53,068 nt of DNA from NCBI GenBank assembly GCA_944320865.1, contig CALUJC010000023.1, forward strand, positions 1 to 53,068, written 5' to 3'. Below are positions 1-7,931 of the stretch, in pieces (position 1 is the stretch's first letter; each line of letters starts with the position of its first letter). Position numbers and translations under genes: made by a program. Source of the stretch: an uncultured Bacteroides sp. GTDB lineage: Bacteria; Bacteroidota; Bacteroidia; Bacteroidales; Bacteroidaceae. The notes under the pieces are model-generated. The model did no database searches and was not told the origin of the DNA. It worked only from the letters and a program-made list of their open reading frames with translations.

Positions 1-7
1 ATAGAAA

Positions 8-36
8 ATGAGGAGACGCGGCACGCCACGTCTCTA
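8..36. repeat. Short imperfect palindrome at the window edge
   Basis: GAGACGCGGC and GCCACGTCTC (about 13-36) form a hairpin with one G-T mismatch pair. Nothing else coding is visible in the first 83 bases. It may be a REP-like element or the terminator of a gene outside the window. No TAnnTTTG promoter is clear between here and the lipoprotein start at 90. Confidence 0.5.
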
Positions 37-89
37 CAAAGAATCCGATAAATTATCATTGAATACACTCACTTATAACAGTTATGCTT

Positions 90-2118
90 ATGGACACGTA
101 CAAGAGAAAGGGCATTTTTACCCCCCCTATTAAGAAACTTTAACCATTTATTTCTCTCAGCCTGCCTCCTTGCAGGCCCGGTGTTCACCTCCTGCCAGGA
201 CGACTACGACGACACCGCCCTGTGGAACGCGGTGAACAACCATGAACAGCGCCTTGCCGCCCTTGAGGAGTGGCAAGAGCAGGTGAATCAAAACATCCAA
301 TCCCTCCACCAACTCATCAACACTACAGACTACATCACTTCTGTCACCCCGCTTGTAGAAGGAGGGCAAGAAGTGGGTTACACCATCACGTTCCTACACT
401 CCGACCCCATCAACATCTATCATGGGAAGAAAGGAGACAAGGGGGATAAAGGTGACACAGGTGACAAGGGTGAACAAGGCGACAAAGGAGAACAGGGAGA
501 CACCGGTGCCGACGGCCACACTCCGCAGATAGGCCTGACACAGGAAACCGACGGCAACTGGTACTGGACGCTGGACGGCCAGCTGATGCTCGACCCGCAA
601 GGCAACCCCATCCGTGCCAATGGCGAAGACGGCAAGGACGGCCAAGACGGTGCCGACGGCGAAGATGGCCAAGACGGCCAAGACGGCACCCCCGGCCAGG
701 ACGGCCAGCCGGGAGCCGATGGTGAGGACGGCACCCCCGCCCCCACACCCCAAATCAGCCTGGGCAGCAGCATAGAGGGTGGCACCATCGCTACAGATAA
801 CGGCACAAAGAAGTCCGATGCCTGGTACCTCAGCGTGGACGGCGGGGAGACATGGTACCGCATCAGCGGCGACAAGGGCGAGACGGGCGACCGTGGACCA
901 CAAGGCCCTGTAGGACCCGCCGGGAAGCCGGGCAATAACGGCAGCGACGGCGATGACGGCGACTCCATATTTGCCGAGCCACCCATCACCCAGTCTGAGG
1001 ACGGAAGCACATACACCTTCCACCTGGCCAATGGCACCGACATCGAGATACCCGTGTACCAAGAGCAGACCCTCACCATCGGCGACGGCACAGGCACACT
1101 CGCCCTCAGCAGCATGACTACCAAAATCCCCCTGACATACCCCACCGGGACAGAGGCAACCGACTACCGGGCCCTCGTGGCACAAATCACCCCCGAAGGC
1201 GCCGGCGGCACCTACACCGACATCGACACCCGCGCCGACGGTGATGTGAACGGCTGGAGCGTGGAGGGCGACCTGGGAGGTGGAAAGGTCACCGTCACCG
1301 TCGAGGCCCCGGCACAAGTGGGCAACGCCCTGCTGCGCGTCACCCTCATCCGCAACGACGGCAGCGAGCTGACGGCCTCGCGCATCGTGTCGTGGCAAGG
1401 CTATACGGTAGATACTGAAACCAACACCTACACTGTCTACACCACCGAAGGCCTGCTGGCATGGGCAGACGACATCGTGCTTTATAGCTGCACCCTGGCC
1501 GCTGACATCGACATGAGCGGACAGGCATGGCCGGAGGAATTGGACTTCCACGGCACATTCGACGGCGCAGGGCATACCATCAGCAACCTCAACGTTACCG
1601 GCACGTCTGACGTTGGATTTATCGCGTATTTAGGCGGCAGAGGCATTGTCAAGAACCTGCTGCTGGTGAACGCTACCAGCAACGGTAGTCACCGTATAGG
1701 AGGAATAACCGGAAGCCTATACGGGGGTACGGTTATCGCTTGCGCCGTGTCCGGGTGCAAAGTCAGTGGAGAGAACGGAACTGTAGGTGGCATCGCAGGA
1801 AATGTCGATGATTCGGGGTCGGTTACCGCCTGCTATGCGGCATCCTGCACCGTTGAAGGCGGTTACTCCAGCAGCATCGGCCACATAGCAGGGGATGCAG
1901 ATGGAAGCATCACCGCCTGCTATTATGCCGGGGAAGGGAATGGCGTTGGTAAAAACGGTACCGGCGCCACCCGGGTGGAGGACAACAACTGGCAGGCAGC
2001 CGCCCAGGCCATGAACGAGCAGCTTGCCGACAACAACTACATCTGGGCAGAGAACACAAACGAGGCAACCAAGGACGACTTCCCCCTGGTGCTCGTGCCC
2101 AACCCGGACGTGCAATAA
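90..2118 (+). CDS. Collagen-like surface lipoprotein 1, reading frame OFF at a poly-C tract
   Basis: An ATG at 90 (a second in-frame ATG lies at 84) opens a leader that meets a run of seven C at 121-127 and stops at TAA 141-143. The downstream frame runs through to 2118. Read in that body frame, the bases after the tract encode a hydrophobic stretch and the lipobox VFTSC, so the intact protein would be a lipoprotein. Removing one C (or adding two) joins start and body. Numbering from the GTG at 181: DUF4988-like N-terminus 1-80, Gly-X-Y blocks at about 82-112, 148-184 and 230-261, two conserved linkers between them ([29 protein letters not shown]), then a beta-rich part and GLUG-like repeats (GGITG, GGIAG) near 500-600. 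GTG 181 is unlikely to be the true start, because it would lack a signal peptide. Paralogues lie at 4914 and 43421. The function is unknown; surface adhesion is an inference. Confidence 0.85.
121..127 (+). repeat. Poly-C tract (7 C) inside the signal-peptide codons
   Basis: Homopolymer between the start at 90 and the hydrophobic core of lipoprotein 1. With n C residues the body frame is open when n is a multiple of three; n=7 is closed. It sits at the same codon position (after Phe-Thr) as the tracts of the other two paralogues. Confidence 0.85.
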
Positions 2119-2215
2119 GTAGGTACCCCTACTACGGTACAAGTAGGTACCCATACTACGATACAAAGACGTACCCATCTTACAATACAAAGATGCACCC
2201 GTCTTACGATAATAA
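2119..2215 (+). repeat. Tandem array A: four 24-bp units right after the stop codon
   Basis: Units begin at 2119, 2143, 2167 and 2191. Unit 1 starts GTAGGTACCCCTAC, unit 2 GTAGGTACCCATAC, unit 3 AGACGTACCCATCT, unit 4 AGATGCACCCGTCT; each ends in a form of TACGATACAA. The flanks of units 1, 3 and 4 stay self-complementary (GTAGG/CCTAC, AGA/TCT), so each copy can form a small hairpin although the letters differ. Confidence 0.85.
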
Positions 2216-2249
2216 AGAGTGTGCCGAATCACAGTTTAGTACGGATTCT

Positions 2250-2316
2250 GAGGGTGTATCAAAACAAAAAAGAATAATCTTTTAGACACGGATTCTTCTC
2301 ATTTTGATACACCCTC
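2250..2316. mobile_element. Inverted-repeat pair, possible MITE or IS footprint
   Basis: A perfect 15-bp inverted repeat, GAGGGTGTATCAAAA at 2250-2264 and its complement at 2302-2316, encloses 37 AT-rich bases with no coding capacity. The ends resemble terminal inverted repeats of insertion sequences. Alternatively it is a large terminator hairpin. It occupies the place where the two sister loci have an HU-related gene. Confidence 0.5.
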
Positions 2317-2620
2317 CATTCAGTTACCATCGCGTTACGCTACATTCTCTTCGTCTCTGTACCTGATGCCAGGGCACAATGAAAGAGCATTATGATAGGA
2401 ACTTTGCCCATCCCTCAAAATAAGACCGAACAACATAGGGGCAGGGACATTTAGTTGTAAGCACATTTCCGTCACCACAGTTTTTCCCTTCAAAGCAAAT
2501 AAATATTTACATAGAAAATTTTAATTATTTCTCTTTCTTTACAATAATAGGCAGTTGAAGCACTTATAATCTTCTCATTCACAATCCATTATCGTTTCTC
2601 ATTCAATCCTTCTATATACC
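2317..2620. other. Non-coding stretch, no gene seen
   Basis: About 300 bases of AT-rich sequence between the inverted-repeat element and the 11-bp array. I see no open frame with family resemblance, no tRNA fold and no clear TAnnTTTG promoter. Confidence 0.5.
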
Positions 2621-2700
2621 ACCTCCGACTCACCTCCGATACAAGTCCGACACAAGTCCGATAGAAGTTGGGCGTATAGGGTCGGAGGTGGACCGTAGGA
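2621..2700. repeat. 11-bp repeat array 1 (reverse orientation)
   Basis: Four consecutive 11-bp units (starting 2621, 2632, 2643, 2654) share the form AMSTCCGAnaC. They are followed by a core GGGCGTATAGGG at about 2670-2681 and an inverted partial copy CGGAGGTGG at 2683-2691. Read on the minus strand, the core resembles CTATAGCGCCGA, found exactly in the arrays at 23511 and 52443. Confidence 0.75.
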
Positions 2701-2827
2701 AATCCGTACAGGGTATAGAGGAATATGGGGTGCAGATGGCGGGTAAATGTTGGGATATTTCCGGTTGGGGGGCTTAGAGGCGGGGAAGAGAACAATGAAC
2801 GAGCCATAAGAATTTATCAGCAAAAGA

Positions 2828-2859
2828 TTTGCTTAAATGTGACTAATTAGTTACCTTTG
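2828..2859 (+). promoter_or_regulatory. Promoter of toxin-antitoxin pair 1
   Basis: -33 box TTTG at 2828-2831, 20-bp spacer, -7 box TACCTTTG at 2852-2859, 20 bp before the toxin start. This matches the Bacteroidota primary sigma consensus. Confidence 0.75.
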
Positions 2860-2879
2860 CAATCTAACATAAGATAGAC

Positions 2880-3212
2880 ATGAAACGGAATTTGATACTG
2901 TCGCCTGCATTCAAGGAGTTTGAGCAAAGCACCAATCCCCGCACCCGAGAGAAACTGCGCTATGCCATATCCATACTGGAAACAGTCTATCCGGTACCCA
3001 CCAAGTTCGTCAAGAAACTGGTCGGGACAGACTTCTTCGAGCTGCGGGTGTCCGTGGATAACGAGATACGGGTCATCCTGTTTGCCGTGGACAACGACAA
3101 CATCAATCTGGCGACAAACGTCATCCTGCTGAACGGCTTTGTGAAGAAAAGCACCAAGGATTACGACAAGGAAATAACAAAGGCGATGAACATTTTAAGG
3201 AGTTTACTATGA
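2880..3212 (+). CDS. HigB/RelE-family toxin (type II toxin-antitoxin)
   Basis: A 110-residue protein with the layout of phage-derived Gp49/HigB-like toxins: an N-terminal helix pair, then the beta core FFELRVSVDNEIRVILFAVD and NVILLNGFVKKS near residues 55-95. These toxins cleave mRNA in association with the ribosome. The toxin lies first, as usual for HigBA, and its TGA overlaps the antitoxin ATG by 4 bp (ATGA), implying translational coupling. It has its own promoter at 2828-2859. The family call rests on pattern and context; I cannot tell HigB from RelE by sequence alone. Confidence 0.85.
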   Translation: MKRNLILSPAFKEFEQSTNPRTREKLRYAISILETVYPVPTKFVKKLVGTDFFELRVSVDNEIRVILFAVDNDNINLATNVILLNGFVKKSTKDYDKEITKAMNILRSLL

Positions 3213-3571
3213 CAACAATGAACAACAGACTGACAGCGGAAGAAATGAAGAAGCTCCGTCAAGTGGACTTCACCAAGAAGCCCGGCTTTGAGACGGCAGA
3301 AACCATGCTGGCACGCGAAGTGGGCGAAGCGGGAAGCGAGGAACGCGCCGAGTTCAACGCCAAGGCATTGGCATGGTATTATGGCGAAGTGCTGCGTGAC
3401 CGCCGCAAGGCACTCGGCATCACCCAAAAGGAGCTGGCAGAGCGCGTGGGACGCGACCGTTCCTACATCAGCCGCCTGGAGAAAGGCGAAACCGACCTGC
3501 AACTGTCCTCCTTCATCCGCATCGCCGCAGCCTTGGGCATCATGCTTAGGCTCGATGTGAACCTTATCTGA
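3209..3571 (+). CDS. XRE-family antitoxin (HigA-like)
   Basis: A 120-residue protein whose C-terminal half is a helix-turn-helix of the XRE type: ITQKELAERVGRDRSYISRLEKGETD at about residues 71-96. The N-terminal 60 residues are probably the toxin-neutralising part. The start at 3209 overlaps the toxin stop. A second in-frame ATG at 3218 is possible, but the overlap favours 3209. Such antitoxins usually repress their own promoter, here 2828-2859 (inferred). Confidence 0.85.
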   Translation: MTTMNNRLTAEEMKKLRQVDFTKKPGFETAETMLAREVGEAGSEERAEFNAKALAWYYGEVLRDRRKALGITQKELAERVGRDRSYISRLEKGETDLQLSSFIRIAAALGIMLRLDVNLI

Positions 3572-3656
3572 GCACGCTTTCCACAGCGCACAGCGTGCCA
3601 GGACTCTTTACTTTCGTCCCATGGACATGGCCGAGGCCGCGTTTCTGGGGACGAAA
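3572..3656 (+). terminator. Two stem-loops after toxin-antitoxin pair 1
   Basis: GCACGCT (3572-3578) pairs with AGCGTGC (3592-3598). A second, larger stem TTTCGTCCC (3612-3620) pairs with GGGACGAAA (3648-3656). Neither has a long T run, so termination is likely but not certain. Confidence 0.5.
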
Positions 3657-3704
3657 CCAAGTGAAAAAGTTCCCCCCAAACGCAGTATGTACCGCATTTT
3701 GTAG

Positions 3705-3712
3705 TACTTTTG
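3705..3712 (+). promoter_or_regulatory. -7 box of the asd promoter
   Basis: TACTTTTG about 50 bp before the asd start matches TAnnTTTG. No convincing -33 TTTG lies 20 bp upstream. Confidence 0.5.
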
Positions 3713-3762
3713 CAAAGAAAATCTGTCATAGAGAACATTAACACTAAAAATCATAGAAGAAA

Positions 3763-4770
3763 ATGAAAGTAGCAATTGTTGGAGCAAGCGGAGCCGTGGG
3801 ACAAGAGTTCCTGCGCGTGCTCGATGAAAGGAATTTCCCGTTGGACGAACTGGTATTGTTTGGTTCGCAACGCAGTGCAGGACGCAAATACACCTTCCGT
3901 GGCAAAGACATCGAGGTGAAGCTCCTCCAGCACAACGATGACTTCCGGGGCGTGGACATCGCCTTCACCTCGGCAGGCGCAGGCACCTCCAAGGAGTTTG
4001 CACAGGACATCACCAAGCACGGCGCCGTGATGATAGACAACTCCAGCGCCTTCCGCATGGACGAAGACGTGCCCCTGGTAGTGCCCGAAGTGAACCCGAC
4101 GGACGCCCTCAACCGCCCGCGCGGCATCATTGCCAACCCCAACTGCACCACCATACAGATGGTAGTGGCCCTGAAGGCCATCGAGCAACTGAGCCACATC
4201 AAGACCGTGCACGTCTCTACCTACCAGGCAGCCAGCGGCGCCGGCGCAGCCGCCATGGACGAGCTGTACACACAATACCGCCAGGTGCTGGCCGGAGAGC
4301 CCGTCACCGTGGAGAAGTTTGCCTACCAGCTGGCCTTCAACCTCATCCCGCAGATAGACGTGTTTACCGACAACGGCTACACCAAGGAGGAGATGAAGAT
4401 GTATAACGAGACGCGCAAAATAATGCACTCTGACGTGAAGGTGAGCGCCACCTGCGTCCGCGTACCTGCCCTGCGCTCGCACTCCGAGAGCATCTGGGTG
4501 GAGACCGAACGCCCCATCTCCGTGGAGGAAGCCCGCGAAGCCTTCAGCAAGGGCGAGGGACTGGTGCTGATGGACAACCCGGCGGAGAAGGAATACCCCA
4601 TGCCCCTGTTCCTGGCCGGCAAAGACCCCGTGTACGTGGGCCGCATCCGCAAGGACTTGACCAACGACTGCGGACTGGCCCTCTGGATTGTGGGCGACCA
4701 GATAAAGAAGGGCGCCGCGCTGAACGCCGTGCAGATTGCCGAGTGGCTCATCAAGGAAAAGGCTCTTTAA
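3763..4770 (+). CDS. asd: Aspartate-semialdehyde dehydrogenase
   Basis: Reduces aspartyl phosphate to aspartate semialdehyde with NADPH, at the branch to lysine/diaminopimelate, threonine and methionine; cytoplasmic. The 335-residue protein has the nucleotide loop GASGAVG (7-13), the substrate motif DNSSAFR (92-98), the catalytic cysteine C128 in NPNCTT, and the C-terminal [11 protein letters not shown] motif. Length is normal for the family. It stands alone between a toxin-antitoxin pair and lipoprotein 2, with a -7 box at 3705 and a strong terminator at 4791-4845. Confidence 0.97.
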   Translation: MKVAIVGASGAVGQEFLRVLDERNFPLDELVLFGSQRSAGRKYTFRGKDIEVKLLQHNDDFRGVDIAFTSAGAGTSKEFAQDITKHGAVMIDNSSAFRMDEDVPLVVPEVNPTDALNRPRGIIANPNCTTIQMVVALKAIEQLSHIKTVHVSTYQAASGAGAAAMDELYTQYRQVLAGEPVTVEKFAYQLAFNLIPQIDVFTDNGYTKEEMKMYNETRKIMHSDVKVSATCVRVPALRSHSESIWVETERPISVEEAREAFSKGEGLVLMDNPAEKEYPMPLFLAGKDPVYVGRIRKDLTNDCGLALWIVGDQIKKGAALNAVQIAEWLIKEKAL

Positions 4771-4790
4771 CAACTCTCACCATAGCTGCT

Positions 4791-4845
4791 ATGCCGGCAG
4801 GCGCAGACATTGTTAATGTTTTGCGCATGCCGGCATTTATTTTTC
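4791..4845 (+). terminator. Terminator of asd
   Basis: ATGCCGGCA (4791-4799) pairs with TGCCGGCAT near 4828-4836. Inside it GCGCA pairs with TGCGC and ACATT with AATGT. A T-rich run (TTTATTTTT) follows, making a long intrinsic terminator. Confidence 0.85.
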
Positions 4846-4876
4846 CTCCGACCGATTGATATTTGGTAAATAACAT

Positions 4877-4884
4877 TACCTTTG
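4877..4884 (+). promoter_or_regulatory. -7 box of the lipoprotein 2 promoter
   Basis: TACCTTTG, 30 bp before the ATG at 4914; ATTG at 4855-4858 is a weak -33 candidate with an 18-bp spacer. A promoter placed just before ATG 4914 supports that start and not one near the lipobox. Confidence 0.65.
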
Positions 4885-4913
4885 CAACCAACATTAACTA
4901 ATCGCACAACCTT

Positions 4914-6768
4914 ATGGACATGAACAAGAAGAAAGGGAATTTTACCCCCCCCCCCACATTTAAGAAAGTTTAACTATTTACTACTCTCTACCTGCCTCCT
5001 TGCAGGCTTAGTGTTTACCACCTCCTGCCGGGACGACTACGACGACACCGCCCTGTGGGAAACGGTGAACGACCATGAACAGCGCCTCGCCGCCCTCGAA
5101 GAGTGGCAGAACGAGGTGAACCACAACATCCAATCACTCTACACGCTCATCAACACTACGGACTACATCACCTCCGTCACTCCCCTGGTGGAAGGCGGCC
5201 TGGAGGTGGGCTACACCATCAGCTTCCTGCACAGCGACCCCATCACCATCTATCACGGCAAGAAAGGCGACAAGGGAGAACAAGGCGTAGACGGCGAGGA
5301 CGGTGCCGACGGCTACACCCCGCAGATAGGCCTGACAAAGGGAGAGGACGGCAACTGGTATTGGACACTGGACGGCCAGCTGATGACCGACGCGCAAGGT
5401 AACCCCATCCGTGCCAACGGCCTTGACGGGCAGGATGGTGAAGACGGTGCCGATGGTGCCGATGGCGAGGACGGCCAAGATGGCCAACCCGGTGCCGACG
5501 GCAAGCCCGGACAGGATGGGCAGGATGGCGAAGACGGTGCCCCCGCCCCCACGCCCCAAATCAGCCTAGGCAGCGCCATTACGAGTGGCACCATCAAGAC
5601 GGACAACGGCACGAAGCAACCCGATGCCTGGTATCTCAGCGTGGACGACGGACTGACGTGGTACCGCATCAGCGGCGACAAGGGCGATAAGGGAAACACC
5701 GGCGCACAAGGTCCCCAAGGCCCGCAAGGCGACAAGGGCGAACAAGGTGACAAGGGAGAGCAAGGTGATAAGGGTGAACAAGGAGATAAAGGCGAACAAG
5801 GAGACAAGGGCGAAGACGGCGACACCATGTTTGCCAAAGAACCCATCAAGCTCTCCGACGATGGCACGCACTACATCTTCACCCTGGCCGATGGCCAGAC
5901 CTTCAAGCTCCCCATTTACCGCCCCCTCACCATAGGTAGCAGCGACGATGACGGCCAAAGCGGTGCCTTGCAGATGGACAGCCCCAACCAAGACATCACC
6001 ATCGGCCTACCTACGGGCAAGGTGGAAGACTACGAAGTACTGCTGGCCGAACTGTTCACGGAGGACGACGGACGCCTGGAGGACATCTCCACCCGAGCCG
6101 ATGCCGGCACCACGCCCGAAGGCTGGAGCGTGACGGCCAACCTCGAGACGCGGACCGTCTCCGTCACCTCGCCCTCGGACGGCAGCAAAGCCCTGCTGCG
6201 CATCACCCTCATTGCCAACGACGGCACCGAGACCGTAGCTTCGCGCACCATACAGGCCTACCGTCCACAAGTAGGCGATTACTACTACAGCGACGGCACC
6301 TGCTCTGCCCACCTGCAAGAGAACAAAACAGTGATAGGCGTCGTATGCAGCACCGCACCAGTCACCAAAGACGATAAAGCATATAACAACGGCTTGGTCA
6401 TGGCATTGACCAATGCAAGCGAAAGTGCGCGCTGGGATGACGCAGTTAGCCAAAGCTCCATTAACAACTATAACACCCAATATCCCGCTCCCGGCAACAG
6501 CAGCGGGTGGTTCCTTCCCGAGCACGAACTATTATATAACGCAGCAGCTAATAAAATGGAAGAATTGAATGCTGCTATTAAAGCGGCCAACGGAACAATC
6601 TTTTTCCCAGAAGACGACATTACGTCTATTCGATATTGGACAAGCAGTGAAGCATCAGTGGAAGGCTCTGCTTGGATCATTTTGGCCGGGAATTATAATG
6701 CATTGACTTCAGTGCAAGTTATCACAGATTATGAAGTATATAAAGTGCGCTATTTACTCGCCTTCTGA
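4914..6768 (+). CDS. Collagen-like surface lipoprotein 2, reading frame OFF at a poly-C tract
   Basis: ATG 4914 starts a leader ([14 protein letters not shown]) that runs into eleven C at 4945-4955 and ends at TAA 4971-4973. The body frame, read from just after the tract, encodes a hydrophobic segment and the lipobox VFTTSC, then the same framework as paralogue 1. Loss of one C joins the two. Numbering from 5011: DUF4988-like part 1-81, Gly-X-Y blocks at about 83-101, 137-176 and 222-271; the last contains repeated GDKGEQ. The C-terminal domain (about 425-585; [17 protein letters not shown]) is unlike paralogues 1 and 3 and resembles the DUF1566/Lcl type, so the C-terminus has been exchanged. 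It is followed by array B and an HU-related gene. Confidence 0.85.
4945..4955 (+). repeat. Poly-C tract (11 C) inside the signal-peptide codons
   Basis: The longest homopolymer in the window. The body frame is open for 7, 10 or 13 C and closed for 11. Such a length is in the range known to slip during replication. Confidence 0.85.
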
Positions 6769-6866
6769 CCCCATGCATGACCCCTGTTCATACCCCATGC
6801 ATGGGTATTGATGGTACCCCATGCATGGGGTGTGAAAGGCACCCTTGCATGGGGCTGTAAAGACAG
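6768..6866 (+). repeat. Tandem array B: four 24/25-bp units after the stop codon
   Basis: Units begin at 6768 (overlapping the stop codon), 6792, 6816 and 6841. Each carries a form of ACCCCATGCATGGGG, a self-complementary word; unit 1 keeps only ACCCCATGCATGACCCC and unit 4 ACCCTTGCATGGGG. Spacing equals that of array A although the words are unrelated. Confidence 0.85.
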
Positions 6867-6898
6867 TTATTTACTCACTAAATTAAAACAAATAAGCT

Positions 6899-7372
6899 AT
6901 GTTAGAACTTGATGTTAAAGCCAAAGTTCAGCCCGTGGGCGAACGTAAAGGACAGACCGTGTATTATGCACAAGTGAAGTCACAACAGAAGATGACAAAC
7001 AAAATGGTTGTAGAGCGCATTGTGCGCGAAACCTCACTGTCGGCAGGCGATGTAAGCAATGCCCTTATCAGTCTGGCCAACGTGGTGTGCGACGCGCTGA
7101 AGATGGGCATGAGTATCGACCTGGGCGACCTGGGCTCGTTCCGCCTCACCGTTCCCTCCAAGATGATGGACAGTGCGGAAGAAGTCACCGTAAAAGACGC
7201 GCTGAAGAACCCGAAAATCATCTTCACCCCCAAGCAGAAGATGCGCGACGCCGCCAACTCCGTGGAACTGAGCATCGACCGCCCCTCCACAAAGGCCGAT
7301 GACGACGCCACCACCACTACCCCCGGCACCGGCGAGGACGGCGAGGACGACGGCAACCACCAGCTGGGTTAG
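6899..7372 (+). CDS. HU-related DNA-binding protein with acidic C-terminal tail
   Basis: A 157-residue protein. Residues about 25-125 follow the HU/IHF fold (MVVERIVRETSLSAGDVSNALISLANVV, then GMSIDLGDLGSFRLTV), the HU-related group common in Bacteroidota. Residues 130-157 form a low-complexity acidic tail (STKADDDATTTTPG...) ending GEDDGNHQLG, almost the same ending as the HU-related protein at 42674. It lies on the same strand 33 bp after array B, so it may be cotranscribed with lipoprotein 2. Its DNA target is unknown. Confidence 0.85.
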   Translation: MLELDVKAKVQPVGERKGQTVYYAQVKSQQKMTNKMVVERIVRETSLSAGDVSNALISLANVVCDALKMGMSIDLGDLGSFRLTVPSKMMDSAEEVTVKDALKNPKIIFTPKQKMRDAANSVELSIDRPSTKADDDATTTTPGTGEDGEDDGNHQLG

Positions 7373-7433
7373 GTGTTAAGTATTAGTGATTAGGTATTAG
7401 GTGTTAGTGATTAGTGATTAGTGATTAATGCCA
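7370..7433 (+). repeat. Heptad (7-bp) repeat block after the HU-related gene
   Basis: The stop codon merges into repeats of TTAGTGA, TTAGGTA and related 7-mers (GTGATTAGTGATTAGTGATT near 7412-7427). The same word family recurs at 12400-12460 and, after the other HU-related gene, at 42545-42672. Confidence 0.75.
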
Positions 7434-7479
7434 TGCGGAGTAACTGGATTCTCCTATTATCCTGAATAATATTACATGC

Positions 7480-7517
7480 AGCCGCGCCAAGGGCTTCTCC
7501 GCCCCGGCGCGGCTGCA
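7480..7517 (+). terminator. Probable terminator hairpin
   Basis: GCAGCCGCGCC near 7480-7490 pairs with GGCGCGGCTGC near 7505-7515; a T-rich stretch (ATACTTTTAT) follows. It lies between the HU-related gene and toxin-antitoxin pair 2. Confidence 0.75.
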
Positions 7518-7553
7518 TACTTTTATAAGAAATAAACTAAAAAACACCCGCCT

Positions 7554-7588
7554 TTTGTTATCAGATATGTAAACTTCTGCTATCTTTG
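7554..7588 (+). promoter_or_regulatory. Promoter of toxin-antitoxin pair 2
   Basis: TTTG at 7554-7557 and -7 box TATCTTTG at 7581-7588, with a slightly long 23-bp spacer. The toxin ATG is at 7593, only 4 bp after the -7 box, so the transcript should be leaderless or nearly so. Confidence 0.6.
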
Positions 7589-7592
7589 CCAC

Positions 7593-7931
7593 ATGAAACA
7601 AGAACGACTGATACAATACTACAAACACTACTTCATAGACTTTTTCATGTCGCTGGAAGAAGGTGCACGAAAAAAAGTGGCATACGTGCTTGAAATGCTC
7701 AAAACACAAGAACGGCTCAATACAAATTTTGTAAAAGCCGTGCGCGACGGACTGTATGAATTAAGAGCAAGCCATAACGGAAATATATATAGGGCTTTCT
7801 TTATCTTTGATGATGGAAACATCGTAATGCTGTTCAACGGCTTTCAAAAGAAAGCTCAAAAGACACCCGATAACGAAATAGAAAAAGCACTGAAACTTAA
7901 AAAGGAATATTATGCAAGCAAAGAATCCTGA
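7593..7931 (+). CDS. HigB-family toxin (type II toxin-antitoxin)
   Basis: A 112-residue protein with the Gp49/HigB pattern: YYKHYFIDFFMSLEEGARKKVAYVLEML at residues 8-35, DGLYELRASHNGNIYRAFFIFDDGNIVMLFNGFQKK at about 50-87, then TPDNEIEKALKLKKEYY. The conserved N-terminus starts at once, so ATG 7593 is the real start even though it follows the -7 box directly. The last 20 bp overlap the antitoxin. It is only distantly similar to the toxin at 2880. Confidence 0.88.
   Translation: MKQERLIQYYKHYFIDFFMSLEEGARKKVAYVLEMLKTQERLNTNFVKAVRDGLYELRASHNGNIYRAFFIFDDGNIVMLFNGFQKKAQKTPDNEIEKALKLKKEYYASKES

Noticed and set aside
121-127. Poly-C frame breaks as plain sequencing errors
   Set aside because: Not excluded, but three tracts at the same codon position in three paralogues, two closed and one open, are better explained by slippage; read data would decide.
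181-183. GTG 181 as the natural start of lipoprotein 1
   Set aside because: It would remove the signal peptide while leaving the lipobox cysteine at position 5; paralogue 3 shows the full leader upstream.
394-1575. Long minus-strand frame opposite lipoprotein 1
   Set aside because: Gly-X-Y codons leave long open frames on the other strand; the product is low-complexity with no family pattern. Similar shadows lie opposite the other two lipoprotein genes.
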